A DNA stretch of 64,000 nucleotides. Origin: Anaerolineae bacterium (GTDB taxonomy: Bacteria; Chloroflexota; Anaerolineae; Aggregatilineales; J027). The position numbers and the translations under genes are program-made. Positions 32,201 to 40,583 of this stretch are shown one piece after another. Below the pieces are notes generated by a model. The model ran no database searches. It saw nothing but the letters and a program-made list of their open reading frames with translations, and was not told where the DNA came from. The first letter of the stretch is position 1; each line of letters starts with the position of its first letter. The DNA lies in the NCBI GenBank assembly GCA_019913005.1, contig JAIOHL010000281.1:31150-95149 (forward strand). The letters run 5' to 3'.

Positions 32201-33438
32201 AACTTGACCGGATGGCCGCGATTGACCAGCAGTTGAATAAGACATTGGAGTTGTACAAAGTTGCGGAAATCACCCTCAACTGGGCCATTCAACATGCCGA
32301 GGCCAAAGTAGGAGCGCTGGCGGTGGTTAAGCCCGACAGCAATATGATGCGTATGGCTGCCGTTCGAAACTATCCGATGGGATCGCTTTTCTTTGAAGGG
32401 GTCGGCAACGAGTTTTCAATTGAAGAAGGGATTTGGGGGCGTGTGATTCGCTCGGCAACCCCCGTTTTTTCACGCAGTCTCAAAACAGACCCGGATTATA
32501 TTGAAACGTACCCGGATGCGGTCTCGCAAATTGTGGTGCCGATTATCAGCGCCAACGAAGCGATTGGGATTATCTTGCTGGAAAGCGATAACGAGACCGA
32601 CCTCAACCTGCTAGACCTGCAATTCCTGTCACGTTTGGCTGACCATGCCAGCCCCGCTATTGCCAACGCCCAATTGTTTGACCAACTGCGGCATCAACAA
32701 GAGGCCCGCGCGGAGTTTGTGTCGTTTATTGCCCACGAACTCAAAGCCCCGATGACCTCAATGAAAGGCTACACCGACCTGCTGATGCGTGGCGTGGTCG
32801 GGCCAATTAATGACCAGCAAGGCGACTTTTTGAAAACGATCTATAACGCGGTTAATCGTATGGATGCGCTGGTTTCTGACCTGCGTGATATCGAGCGTTA
32901 TGAATCCGGCCAGATGCGATTGGAAATGGGGTCAGTGGCTTTTGCACAGGTCTGCCGCGAAAGCCTTATCCCCTTGCAGCAGCAATTTGAAGATCGCCAA
33001 CAACAGGTTGCTTTGGAAGTGCGCGATGACTTGCCATTTATCTGGGGCGATCACAAGCGTCTGATTCAAGTGATGACCAACTTCTTGACCAACGGCAACA
33101 AATACACCCCGCCCGGTGGTAAGGTCACGGTCAAGGTGGATGAATCGGTCAATTTGTGGGATACAGAAGGGGCGCGGCGTGTGCTGCATGTCCAGATCAT
33201 AGACACGGGCATCGGCATTTCGGAAGAAGATCAGAAACGCCTGTTCCGTGAGAAATATTTCCGTACCGACAACGCCAAAGCCACCGACCAACCCGGCACA
33301 GGTTTGGGCATGGTGCTGACACGTGGCTTGATCTTACAGCACGGGGGTCAAGTCTGGGTCGAAAGTGAACTCAATGTCGGGACGACTTTCCACTTTACTC
33401 TGCCATTGGCTGATGAAGTGATGCGTGAGGCTACCTAA
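29233..33438 (+). CDS. Large multi-GAF sensor histidine kinase with PDZ-like and polytopic membrane domains
   Basis: 1401 residues. Order: TM helix (about 38-60); an extracytoplasmic PDZ-like segment (about 65-155, GWDVGMKSGDRLIGAESGS...GNRVLVKVEREG); about nine more helices (175-440); then four GAF-like domains with AALALERA, ASAIDKTRLF, AAVAIQNAKLF and ASPAIANAQLF ends (about 470-625, 640-800, 815-975, 995-1145). The DHp helix has the phospho-acceptor H1168 in FIAHELKAPM, and the HATPase domain contains FLTNGNKYTPPGG, DTGIGIS and GTGLGMVLTR. No receiver is attached, so it must transmit to a separate regulator. A terminator follows. The ligands are unknown. Confidence 0.92.
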   Translation: MKVVLPRQNEAYAAEVEVKPELAASQTNPVTRRLNYAVVIGAIAVAAIAALAYLVLALQFQSRPFLGVMLTHDAKVQPVGPFSNETWSGWDVGMKSGDRLIGAESGSNQVDLTQVDDPLKSLNDLLNGLEVGNRVLVKVEREGSGLSQVERSYPGENNTVISEVLLKLTTFPLADLIAHFGVGFFAGLVMLGVGIFVLLRRIEALSAQFLTGICAALAVVEMGRLDLMTTHELVPLWILAGSMLGGLLVSFGMTFPSNLAVVERIPAVRYAPLMVGLILTPLIYQLYINDNEIALVIPIIVTMVGAFGMSVIMLSRRQYTLSPVFREQASYALLATFFGLFPLLLWTIYQLASGGEAPTWSTPVVQTLAVLFVLTVAYAVTQYHLLETDRLIPATIVYVGLGIALVASYFVVVSGLSLLAINSFNADNPILIALIVLSIAVGFVPIRNRLREQIDNVWFKTRRQYRERFDEVIRSMTNALNLDDVDRSIRQPMQETLAPTDVLLFVRDSEAQEFVAHVNPESGRPITDMTFPFKSGLGHYLQTEASLLYLEPGAQLPPMVYQERSKLAILNTPIFVSLKGRRQLNGFLAVGTRRNGEAYSYEDLRFIQNIADQAALALERAQIVQDLERRFKIQDVLSQVSRALNFAIDFDTLMELLYAQTTRVIEADIFSIAIADHLSGHLYYAFFARGDERLEHVEGRRWTMGRDLLSEVVNTQKITLTPDYAAELRRINPNAEVEPLYQQMKAWMAVPLTADTTKGALGVMSVGTNDPTIRYSDDQMRLFSDIANVAASAIDKTRLFEATQIRTRQLEALNQISSQLSFAIEDLDRLLNIITQSAMEILKAEAGSLLLLDDPTGDLLFHVALGPTAGALVGKRISKDASSLSAEALKRGEPIIVNDTAQDSRWHGEVVKQEDEDEMTFHSRAILTTPLISQGSPIGVLQILNKKDRSIFTEEDAQLLTTFAAQAAVAIQNAKLFESQDAQLLQRVEELDRMAAIDQQLNKTLELYKVAEITLNWAIQHAEAKVGALAVVKPDSNMMRMAAVRNYPMGSLFFEGVGNEFSIEEGIWGRVIRSATPVFSRSLKTDPDYIETYPDAVSQIVVPIISANEAIGIILLESDNETDLNLLDLQFLSRLADHASPAIANAQLFDQLRHQQEARAEFVSFIAHELKAPMTSMKGYTDLLMRGVVGPINDQQGDFLKTIYNAVNRMDALVSDLRDIERYESGQMRLEMGSVAFAQVCRESLIPLQQQFEDRQQQVALEVRDDLPFIWGDHKRLIQVMTNFLTNGNKYTPPGGKVTVKVDESVNLWDTEGARRVLHVQIIDTGIGISEEDQKRLFREKYFRTDNAKATDQPGTGLGMVLTRGLILQHGGQVWVESELNVGTTFHFTLPLADEVMREAT

Positions 33439-33476
33439 TCGCTCAACGAGTGATTGAAGTCCTGCCTGAAATTGGT

Positions 33477-33524
33477 ACTTGTGTTATAGTACACCTGCTA
33501 TAACACAAGTTATTTTTTTTATTT
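33477..33524 (+). terminator. Terminator of the multi-GAF kinase gene
   Basis: A perfect 13-bp stem, ACTTGTGTTATAG (33477-33489) with CTATAACACAAGT (33498-33510), encloses an 8-nt loop. TATTTTTTTTATTT follows directly. It lies between the kinase gene and the Ser/Thr kinase gene, so these are separate transcription units. The stem is AT-rich for a terminator, so an operator role is not excluded. Confidence 0.75.
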
Positions 33525-33557
33525 CTTTGCCTAATCTTTCAACAGGACGTCTAAAAT

Positions 33558-36500
33558 ATGGTTGGTCAAACGATTGGGCCATATGAGATTTTGGAGGAAA
33601 TCGGGCGCGGTGGGATGGCGCGGGTGTATCGGGCCTATCAGCCGAGCATGGATCGTTTTGTCGCTATCAAAGTGATCCAAAAATCCATCGCAGCCGATCC
33701 TGCTTCATTAGAGCGTTTTTTGCGCGAAGCCCGTCTCATCGCGCGGCTTGAGCATCCTCATATTTTGCCTGTTTATGACTTTAATGGGCAGCACGAACCG
33801 CCTTATATTGTGATGCGTTATCTGCCCTCCGGTACGCTGAAAGATATTACTTCAAAAGCACAACTCCCGGCGGGGGAGGTTATTCACGTCCTCCGGCAGT
33901 CGGCGGCGGCGTTGGATTATGCCCATCGTCAGGGGGTTATTCACCGCGATATTAAGCCGTCCAATATTTTGATTGATGCGGATGGCAACGCCTTTCTGAC
34001 CGATTTCGGGATTGCCCGTATGATTGAGAGCAGTCAAGGATTGACCGATACGGGGATTGCAGTTGGCACACCCGGTTATATGGCTCCTGAACAGGGCATG
34101 GGTCTGGATATTGATGGACGGTCCGATACCTATGGTCTGGCGGTTATCGCTTTTGAGGTTCTATCGGGGTATTCGCCCTATTCAGCGGAAACCCCAATGG
34201 CCCTGATGGTGCGGCATATCAGTGACCCCATCCCCTCAATTTTGACCTTTAACGCTAATCTGCCCGCCGCCGTCGAAGAAGTGATGATGAAAGGGCTTGC
34301 CAAACAGCCTGAAGATCGTTATGACACGGCAGTAGAATTTGTCTCGGCGCTCAACAAGGCGCTGGGAGACAAGATTATCACACAGCCCGTCCAACTAAAG
34401 GAAATCGCCAGCCAAACCATTCATGAGGTCGAAAATGCACGGGCCACTTTTATTCAAGCACCGGGCACCCCCCCCACCGGCCAATCTACCAGCATCAAAA
34501 CGCCCACTCCACCACCGCCCGATGACTCAACCCGGCATGTGACACCGTCGGGGGCCACACCACCCACTGCTCCTTCAACACCGCCTCCGCCTCCCTCACA
34601 TCATCGCTCACAAGGGATACTGGCGGTTTTATTATTTATCGGCCTGTTAGCGGTAGCCGGGGCGATTGTTTTTGCTGCCCTGCAAAGCAATCAGGATGAA
34701 ACCACCACCGATGCTGAAGCAGAACAGCAGACGCAGGTCGCCGCACAGACCCATACACAAATCGCGGCTGATTTGGGGACGCAAGGCGCAATCGGCACGC
34801 AGACACGGGTGGTGGTGGCACAGGCGATCAATACCCAACGGGCCAATGATGATGCGACCCAAACAGCGGATGCACGCGGCGCAATCGGCACTTCGACTCA
34901 AGAGGCTCGCTTGGCCGTAACCAAAACCCAAGTTGCACTAGAAACCGGAAAAACTGCGACAGTAGATGCCAGAGATACACTGACCGCTACTTTTTTGACG
35001 CCACTACCTACCGATACACCAACTGCAAGTTCAACCCCATCGGCAACGGATACCCCTACGCCTACATCAACCCCGTCCGCTACTGATACCGGAACTGCGA
35101 CTGAGCGGCCATCGGCCACCCCGACGAGCACCAATACTTTGACGGATACTCCGACGGCCTTACCCACTGAGACAAGTTCGCCGTCTGCGACTTTTACCCC
35201 TTCGGATACCCCCACCGAAACGCCGACTGCTACGCCATCCGCGACGGTAACCTTTACGGCCTCGCCCACCTTTACCGCTTCGCCGACCTTGACACCGTTC
35301 CCAACCCCAACCCCGCAACCCGCCGGACAGATGCCATTTTTGGCGGATATGGAAAACGCGGATGTGCTGACGGGTTGGGCCTATGATGCAGAAGAGTGGC
35401 GCTTGGTAACTGAGGGCGGCAATACCGTTTTGGTCGGGGCGTCCGGTCTTTCGAGTTCATTGGCGATTTTGGGTAATGAAGTGCCCGAATGGACGGAATC
35501 CGGCACGACGGACATTATTTTGCGGATGCGTTTCCGTTTGCAGGATGTCAACAGCGGCGGACGGATTATTTTCCGTTACACCCCCTCGGATGGCTATTAT
35601 GTGCTTGAAATTACGGGCGGACGGATTGTATTGAGACGCGGGCCGGCTGGACAAATTTCGCGCAGTAACGAACTCAATATGGCAAACGGCGTCGTGACGA
35701 ATGTGGTCAATATCGGGACGTGGTATGAAATTATCGCGTGGATTGAAGGTGGGCGTATCTATATCTATTTGGATCGTCAACTGATTATCACCGCCAATGA
35801 TACGTCGTCACCGCTACCTGCCGGGGCGATTTTGCTGCAAACCCTAGCGGCCAACGTCAATCCGGTCTATTTTGACGACATTATTGTGCAGCGCCCGGAA
35901 ACGGCCAGCGATCATTTTGAAAATGCCAGTAGCCTACCCAGTACATGGGGGTATAACCCGATTTCGGCGGTGACATTAGGGTCGGCTAATAACAGTCAGT
36001 TCCTTGAGACATCGGGCGAAGTTTCGGTTGTACCCGTAACCTCTGTTCTGGGCGATTTCTTGATGTCCTGCAACCTCGCCAGCCGACAGGGGAATTTTTA
36101 TATTCGGCTGCGGGATGCAACCAACGGTGTGCTGCGTTTGGAGGGACTCGCAGGTGATTTGAAGGTCGTCCATTACGACGCCGATGGCAACGTCGTTAAA
36201 TCCGTGACGATTTCGCAATTCTACAGCCGCGATTTCAACGTGATTTTTGTGGAGATCGTTGGTGAGCGTGTGCTCATATGGGATCGGCGTGGCAATCTGA
36301 AATTGGATGAACTCTATCCCGGTTTGCCCCTGAACGGTGGAGTTGTTTTCCAGACGGCGGTGGCAGGCGATATTTTGCGCATTGATGATTGCCTGTTTGC
36401 CCGCACGGCAGTTTCCAGCACGGCTGAGGCTGAATTTGCCTTCGAGATTTTAGATGAATTGAATGATGCTAACCGCCGCCCCTATCGTGAATTGGCAACC

Positions 36501-37148
36501 GATTGGACTGAGGATTTTAGCGATGAAGCCCGCACCCGCGAGTGGTGGGAAGGACAAGGGCCGGGTGAATTCGTCTTTGATCAGAACTTGCCAGCCGATG
36601 CCGTCCATCGCCGTTATTATGAAGTCAATAACGATGGCGAGCAGACCGTCTATTGGCGTATCCGGCGCGAACTTGACCGCCGATTTACCGTGTTTGGGGA
36701 TGGGCAAGATCGTACCACCTTCCGCGATACTAGCGATATTTACGTCAAAGTAGATATGCGCTTCCCCGAAGATGCCCCCGAAGGCAGCACCGGTTGGGTT
36801 GGGGTGCGTTCAGCGGTCAATGCCACCAATACGGGCCTTGACCAGTATCAAATCGAATTAACTAAAGAGGGCGGTTTGGTGCGGGCACGGGTACGGCCTT
36901 TCCTCCAAGACGACAAGACCTATATCTTCGATCAACTCATCGCGGATGTCGCGGCGGGGGATTGGTTTGAGGTAACAATTGTCGCCTACAATGATCGCAT
37001 CGCCTTTTTTGTGAATGGGCGGTTGCTCTCCGGGGCGACCATTCGTCCGGCACGGCTGCTCGGCGGGACACTCTCGATTGGTGTTGAGGGTGGTTCAGTA
37101 GTGGATTTTGATGATCTAGTGTTCCGTGATACGTCGGTGAATGAATAG
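33558..37148 (+). CDS. PknB-type Ser/Thr kinase with Thr-rich stalk and extracellular beta-sandwich domains
   Basis: 1196 residues. Kinase domain 1-275: Gly loop GRGGMARVY, AIKVIQ lysine, HRDIKPSN with catalytic D131, DFGIAR and APEQ. Then a Pro-rich juxtamembrane part (about 305-350), a single TM helix about 353-375, and a stalk with TQTA-type and TPSATDTPTPT-type repeats up to about residue 590. The outside portion appears to hold three or more beta-sandwich domains of LamG/DUF1080 type (ILRMRFRLQDVNSGG..., FYIRLRDATNG..., KVDMRFPEDAPEG..., FFVNGRLLSG). It could sense a surface polymer and signal inward through phosphorylation. Confidence 0.93.
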   Translation: MVGQTIGPYEILEEIGRGGMARVYRAYQPSMDRFVAIKVIQKSIAADPASLERFLREARLIARLEHPHILPVYDFNGQHEPPYIVMRYLPSGTLKDITSKAQLPAGEVIHVLRQSAAALDYAHRQGVIHRDIKPSNILIDADGNAFLTDFGIARMIESSQGLTDTGIAVGTPGYMAPEQGMGLDIDGRSDTYGLAVIAFEVLSGYSPYSAETPMALMVRHISDPIPSILTFNANLPAAVEEVMMKGLAKQPEDRYDTAVEFVSALNKALGDKIITQPVQLKEIASQTIHEVENARATFIQAPGTPPTGQSTSIKTPTPPPPDDSTRHVTPSGATPPTAPSTPPPPPSHHRSQGILAVLLFIGLLAVAGAIVFAALQSNQDETTTDAEAEQQTQVAAQTHTQIAADLGTQGAIGTQTRVVVAQAINTQRANDDATQTADARGAIGTSTQEARLAVTKTQVALETGKTATVDARDTLTATFLTPLPTDTPTASSTPSATDTPTPTSTPSATDTGTATERPSATPTSTNTLTDTPTALPTETSSPSATFTPSDTPTETPTATPSATVTFTASPTFTASPTLTPFPTPTPQPAGQMPFLADMENADVLTGWAYDAEEWRLVTEGGNTVLVGASGLSSSLAILGNEVPEWTESGTTDIILRMRFRLQDVNSGGRIIFRYTPSDGYYVLEITGGRIVLRRGPAGQISRSNELNMANGVVTNVVNIGTWYEIIAWIEGGRIYIYLDRQLIITANDTSSPLPAGAILLQTLAANVNPVYFDDIIVQRPETASDHFENASSLPSTWGYNPISAVTLGSANNSQFLETSGEVSVVPVTSVLGDFLMSCNLASRQGNFYIRLRDATNGVLRLEGLAGDLKVVHYDADGNVVKSVTISQFYSRDFNVIFVEIVGERVLIWDRRGNLKLDELYPGLPLNGGVVFQTAVAGDILRIDDCLFARTAVSSTAEAEFAFEILDELNDANRRPYRELATDWTEDFSDEARTREWWEGQGPGEFVFDQNLPADAVHRRYYEVNNDGEQTVYWRIRRELDRRFTVFGDGQDRTTFRDTSDIYVKVDMRFPEDAPEGSTGWVGVRSAVNATNTGLDQYQIELTKEGGLVRARVRPFLQDDKTYIFDQLIADVAAGDWFEVTIVAYNDRIAFFVNGRLLSGATIRPARLLGGTLSIGVEGGSVVDFDDLVFRDTSVNE

Positions 37149-37210
37149 CTGTTTTCGTCGAAGCTAGATCGAAGTGGGGCGGATACTCAAATCTTCGCCC
37201 CTTTTTGTTG

Positions 37211-37600
37211 CTATTGAATGCCGAGGAGTTCGACCTCAAAAATGAGGGTGGCATAACCGGGAATCGCGCCGGGGTAGCCTTTTTCGCCATAGGCCAGTTG
37301 ATAGGGAATGTAAAATTTGTAGATTGAGCCGACGGACATCAGTTGTAGGCCCTCTGTCCAGCCTTTAATCACCCCATCCAGCGGGAATGAAATCGGAATG
37401 CCCCGGCTGTAGCTACTGTCGAAGGCTTTGTTATCAAGGAACGTGCCATGATAATGCACTTCAACGGTATCTGTCGCTTTGGGTTTGGGGCCGTCGCTCT
37501 GTTTGATGATTTTGTATTGCAGGCCGCTGGCCGTGACGTGAATATCGTCGTGTTTAGCGTTTTCGGCTAGAAATTTTTCGCCGTCTTCTTTATGACCCAT
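37211..37600 (-). CDS. FKBP-type peptidyl-prolyl cis-trans isomerase
   Basis: 129 residues. The domain shows SGLQYKIIKQSDGPKPKATDTVEVHYHGTF, then FDSSYSRGIPISFPL, VIKGWTEGLQLM, YIPYQLAYGEKG and LIFEVELLGI, all standard FKBP positions. The N-terminal 25 residues resemble the Mip/FklB N-terminal tail without dimer helices. It should speed proline isomerisation during folding. There is no signal peptide, so it is cytoplasmic. ATG at 37600 is chosen because GGAG is 6 bases upstream; the upstream start at 37612 has none. The pdxT stop lies only 15 bases upstream. Confidence 0.95.
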   Translation of the reverse strand: MGHKEDGEKFLAENAKHDDIHVTASGLQYKIIKQSDGPKPKATDTVEVHYHGTFLDNKAFDSSYSRGIPISFPLDGVIKGWTEGLQLMSVGSIYKFYIPYQLAYGEKGYPGAIPGYATLIFEVELLGIQ

Positions 37601-37615
37601 GATTGACTCCATTGG

Positions 37616-38203
37616 TTATTTGGCAGGGTCGGATGAGTGTACCATATCCAAAAACAATTGGTGCATCCGCGAATCGCCCGTGAGTTCGGGATGGAAGGCC
37701 GTCGCCAGTAGGTGATCTTGCCGAACGGCTACAATTCCGCCGTCTTCCAAACGCGATAGGATTTCCACCCCCGCCTTTTCATTAACCCCCGTCACGAGGG
37801 GGGCGCGGATAAACACGGCATGGAAAGGTTCGTCACCCATGCCTTTGATGTTGAGGTCGGTTTCAAAGCTGTCCACCTGTCGGCCAAAGGCATTACGATT
37901 GACTTGGATATCCATCACGCCGAGGATGGGTTGGTCGCGTCCAATGTCTTTGGCGAGGAAAATCATGCCCGCGCAGGTTCCCCACACGGGTTTTTCTTGG
38001 GCAAATTTCCGCAGTGGCTCAACCAACCCAAAGGTGACGGCGAGTTTGCCAATGGTCGTGCTTTCGCCGCCGGGGATAATTAGGGCGTCCAAAGTTTCCA
38101 GTTGTTCGGGTAGGCGCACTTCAACGGCTTTTGCGCCCAAACTTTCTAGCATATGTTCGTGTTCAATAAACGCCCCTTGTAAGGCGAGGACGCCGACGCG
38201 CAT
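37616..38203 (-). CDS. pdxT: Pyridoxal 5'-phosphate synthase glutaminase subunit PdxT
   Basis: 195 residues. Class I glutamine amidotransferase marks: GVLALQGAF at the start, PGGESTTIGKL, the nucleophile Cys in WGTCAGMIFLA, QVNRNAFGRQ and FHPELT with the catalytic His and Glu. The protein releases ammonia from glutamine and passes it to PdxS, which makes PLP. No pdxS lies in this window, although the pair usually occur together. It is co-oriented with the FKBP gene, 15 bases before it, and probably shares a transcript. Confidence 0.96.
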   Translation of the reverse strand: MRVGVLALQGAFIEHEHMLESLGAKAVEVRLPEQLETLDALIIPGGESTTIGKLAVTFGLVEPLRKFAQEKPVWGTCAGMIFLAKDIGRDQPILGVMDIQVNRNAFGRQVDSFETDLNIKGMGDEPFHAVFIRAPLVTGVNEKAGVEILSRLEDGGIVAVRQDHLLATAFHPELTGDSRMHQLFLDMVHSSDPAK

Positions 38204-38498
38204 AATGGACGCTCCTTTGGTGCTATTGGCGAAGAATCTACGCCATTCATGCTAAAATGCTGTGGTTTGTTCCCCAACAGTTCTATCATATCGAATATTT
38301 TTGTCAACAGCGCAGTGATTTTGATGAAATCCACAAGCGCCTTTCTTGTAAGTTTGAAATCGCGTGGATTTTTGAGGTATGGGTCGAAACAAAACACCCG
38401 ACCCTTGAATCTTACCTGATGAACGTCGCCAATAGGGAGGATTTAGACCGGGTGATTTATCAACCGCCTTTAAAGAGCGTCTGGCGCAGGAGAAATGA
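38204..38498. other. Intergenic region with a possible gene remnant
   Basis: Between the pdxT start and the dehydrogenase stop lie 295 bases. On the plus strand an open frame from 38257 (MLWFVPQQFYHIEYF...) reads about 80 plausible-looking residues up to 38500, then continues for a long way as the antisense of the dehydrogenase gene. It has no clear ribosome site. It may be a remnant of a small gene or chance. I see no hairpin with a T-tract here. Confidence 0.3.
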
Positions 38499-39572
38499 TT
38501 ACAGTGTCTCCCAAATCTCCATCTTGGCGTTGGTGCGGCGGATAACCTCATCGGTAAACTGTGAAGTCGAAGCCGACCCGCCAAGATCAGCAGTGCGGAT
38601 GCCATCATACACGGCTTCAAGCGTCGCTTCTCGAATAGCACGGCTGGCACGTTTGGAAACGTCAGAATTGATATACCCTAGTAGAGCCGCCACAGCCAAA
38701 ATCATCGCCATCGGATTCGCTACATTTTTGCCCATCAATGAAGGGGCCGTACCGTGTGGGGCTTCAGCCATGACGACCTGCGCGTTGAAATCATCATCAA
38801 AGCGAATGACCAATGATTCCGCCCCAGCAATACTGCCAAACATTTTCAGGACGAGATCGGACATCACGTCGCCATCGCGGTTGAGGGCGGGAATAACAAG
38901 CGCCTCCCCGTTGGTTTCGAGCAGCAGCGCATAGGTCGCATCAATCAGCTGTGGTTCATAACGTACCGAGGGGTGACGTTTGGCCGCAGTGTCCATTTCT
39001 TCTTTAAGCATCCCCTCGTACAGTGGACTAACGGTGTATTTGGGGCCACCAAAAACCTTCGCACCTGTTTTCTCGGCATGGCGGAAGGCAAATTCAGCCA
39101 CGATGCGGCAGGTGCGCCGGGTGATTTTTTGCGTACTCCACGCTACCTCATCCAGTCCATCGCCCTCACGCCATTCTTTTGCGCCATAGCTACCATCTAC
39201 CGCCATACGTACCACCGCGATGGGGGCATGAACACCCGCGATGGGATGGATGCGCGGGATACGGCGGCCCGTTCGCAGAATGACTTGGGCATCCAAGATT
39301 TCACGTAGGAGAGCGTTGGGACTGCCGACATCATCCGGATCGCCGGGGGTGATGGTGGCGGCTTTGAGTCCGAGGCCCGTTTTGTGCATGGCGGCCCCGG
39401 CATCATACACTACTTGGTTTTTGGTCTTGCGACGATTGCCAAGTGAGAGGTCAAAGTGTTGTAGGGTAACGGCCAGCCGGGTCACACTGGGGTCAAGCAC
39501 ACGCAGCGCCTCGACCAAAAGTTCCTGTCCGGTTTCGTCGCCCTCAAGCACAATAATGGTTGGGTTGGTCAC
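38499..39572 (-). CDS. Isocitrate/isopropylmalate dehydrogenase family protein
   Basis: 357 residues from a GTG at 39572. Family marks: LEGDETGQELL at the start, TPGDPDDVGSPNALLRE, LRTGRRIPRI, the FGGPKYTVSPLYEG segment, and the NRDGDVMSDLVLKMFGSIAGAESLVI and EAPHGTAPSLMGKNVANPMAMILA blocks, where Asp residues bind Mg and the His-Gly pair touches NAD(P). The enzyme oxidises and decarboxylates a 2-hydroxy acid; which one (isocitrate, isopropylmalate or other) I cannot tell. AAAGGTG lies 11 bases before GTG; an earlier start would overlap the receiver gene. Confidence 0.9.
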   Translation of the reverse strand: MTNPTIIVLEGDETGQELLVEALRVLDPSVTRLAVTLQHFDLSLGNRRKTKNQVVYDAGAAMHKTGLGLKAATITPGDPDDVGSPNALLREILDAQVILRTGRRIPRIHPIAGVHAPIAVVRMAVDGSYGAKEWREGDGLDEVAWSTQKITRRTCRIVAEFAFRHAEKTGAKVFGGPKYTVSPLYEGMLKEEMDTAAKRHPSVRYEPQLIDATYALLLETNGEALVIPALNRDGDVMSDLVLKMFGSIAGAESLVIRFDDDFNAQVVMAEAPHGTAPSLMGKNVANPMAMILAVAALLGYINSDVSKRASRAIREATLEAVYDGIRTADLGGSASTSQFTDEVIRRTNAKMEIWETL

Positions 39573-39609
39573 GTTTGGAAAACACCTTTTCTTGGGTATG
39601 GATTGAAAA

Positions 39610-40164
39610 TTAGGCTTTTGATGGTGGGTCTTTAGGAGGCAGATTCGCCCCATTCGTGCCATCAGAAGGAGCAGTCGGTGGTTTAGAGTCGCTTGGTTTT
39701 ACCGCCGGGGGTTGACTGGTTTTGCGCTTGGGCAGGGCCTCTAACGCACTTTCGTCCAGCAGACCTGTTTTACCGCGTATCACTGGGGCGGTATGACGAA
39801 GATCAGATGCACCTTCTATGAGACTCACCAATTTTTTCATATCAATCGGTTTTTGCAACACATGATCGGCCCCCGCCTCTTTACGGCGATCTTCAAGGTC
39901 AAGCGCAGTATAGGCGGTGACAAAAACGATGGGCATGTTGGAGGTAAACGGATAGGCCCGCATCATCTTGCACAGCGCAAAGCCATCGAGTTTGGGCATC
40001 ATGACATCCAATAGGGCAATGTCGGCTTTTTCGGTCTCGGCCAGCAGAATGGCGTCTACCGAGTTGAGGGTCGTAATCGCCTCAAACCCATGAATCTCGA
40101 TGATGGTTTTGAGCAGATTGAGGGTATCGAGTTCGTCATCTACTACCAACACGCGCTTCGTCAT
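39610..40164 (-). CDS. Response regulator with a Pro/Ser-rich tail
   Basis: 184 residues. A receiver domain fills residues 1-120: VVDDELDT acidic pair, acceptor Asp in IALLDVMMPKLDG, Thr in VFVTAYTAL and Lys in VLQKPID. The last 60 residues are Pro/Ser/Lys-rich (KTSQPPAVKPSDSKPPTAPSD) and unstructured, with no DNA-binding domain. The start at 40164 has AAGGA about 10 bases in front. It runs just upstream of the dehydrogenase gene on the same strand, 37 bases apart. Confidence 0.9.
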   Translation of the reverse strand: MTKRVLVVDDELDTLNLLKTIIEIHGFEAITTLNSVDAILLAETEKADIALLDVMMPKLDGFALCKMMRAYPFTSNMPIVFVTAYTALDLEDRRKEAGADHVLQKPIDMKKLVSLIEGASDLRHTAPVIRGKTGLLDESALEALPKRKTSQPPAVKPSDSKPPTAPSDGTNGANLPPKDPPSKA

Positions 40165-40191
40165 ACGATACAATCCTTGATCCTGACTAGT

Positions 40192-40581
40192 TTAGTCGCC
40201 CCACGGCAGCACTAAGACAGTTTCGGCACGATAGGCGGCAGCGGCATTAAACACCCCTAGAATGCCAAAAAAATAGGCGGCACGTCGGCTGTCATTTCCC
40301 CGCAGCGAGGCAAACAACCCCGGCATACTAATCAGGAAGTAGACCGCATATAGGTAGTAGGTAATCATACGCTTGGGTTTGACGCCTATGATAGTCAGGA
40401 TAATGGTGACAATCAGGAGTAATCCCGCCAAGATCGTATCTACCCACATCGCCCCCCAAAAGTTGCCGCTCAGAGGTTTGTTCGTTCCACCCAGCCATGC
40501 TGCATAAATGCCGAGTAGAAAACAAAACATAATATAGGCGTTATTCAGCCCTTCATGCAAGTCTTGTAGTACCGTTTCCAT
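40192..40581 (-). CDS. Small four-helix membrane protein, unknown
   Basis: 129 residues with four hydrophobic segments: about 14-32 (NAYIMFCFLLGIYAAWLG), 43-63 (GAMWVDTILAGLLLIVTIILTII), 71-90 (MITYYLYAVYFLISMPGLFAS) and 101-118 (YFFGILGVFNAAAAYRA). I do not recognise the family. It lies 2 bases after the SnoaL-like gene and 27 bases before the receiver gene on the same strand, so the three are probably one operon. Confidence 0.7.
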   Translation of the reverse strand: METVLQDLHEGLNNAYIMFCFLLGIYAAWLGGTNKPLSGNFWGAMWVDTILAGLLLIVTIILTIIGVKPKRMITYYLYAVYFLISMPGLFASLRGNDSRRAAYFFGILGVFNAAAAYRAETVLVLPWGD

Positions 40582-40583
40582 AA

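Noticed and set aside
33477..33510. CRISPR repeat or integron-like site in the AT-rich palindrome
   Set aside because: A single copy followed by a T-tract between two genes fits a terminator better.
34898..35269. Long antisense open frame in the kinase stalk, rich in Val/Gly/Ser
   Set aside because: It is the complement of the Thr/Pro/Ser-rich repeat region. Its low-complexity composition is explained by that.
34990..35330. Tandem DNA repeat as a mobile or phase-variable element
   Set aside because: The units vary in sequence and length and encode a Thr/Pro stalk in one open frame. No exact DNA repeat is long enough to suggest slippage.
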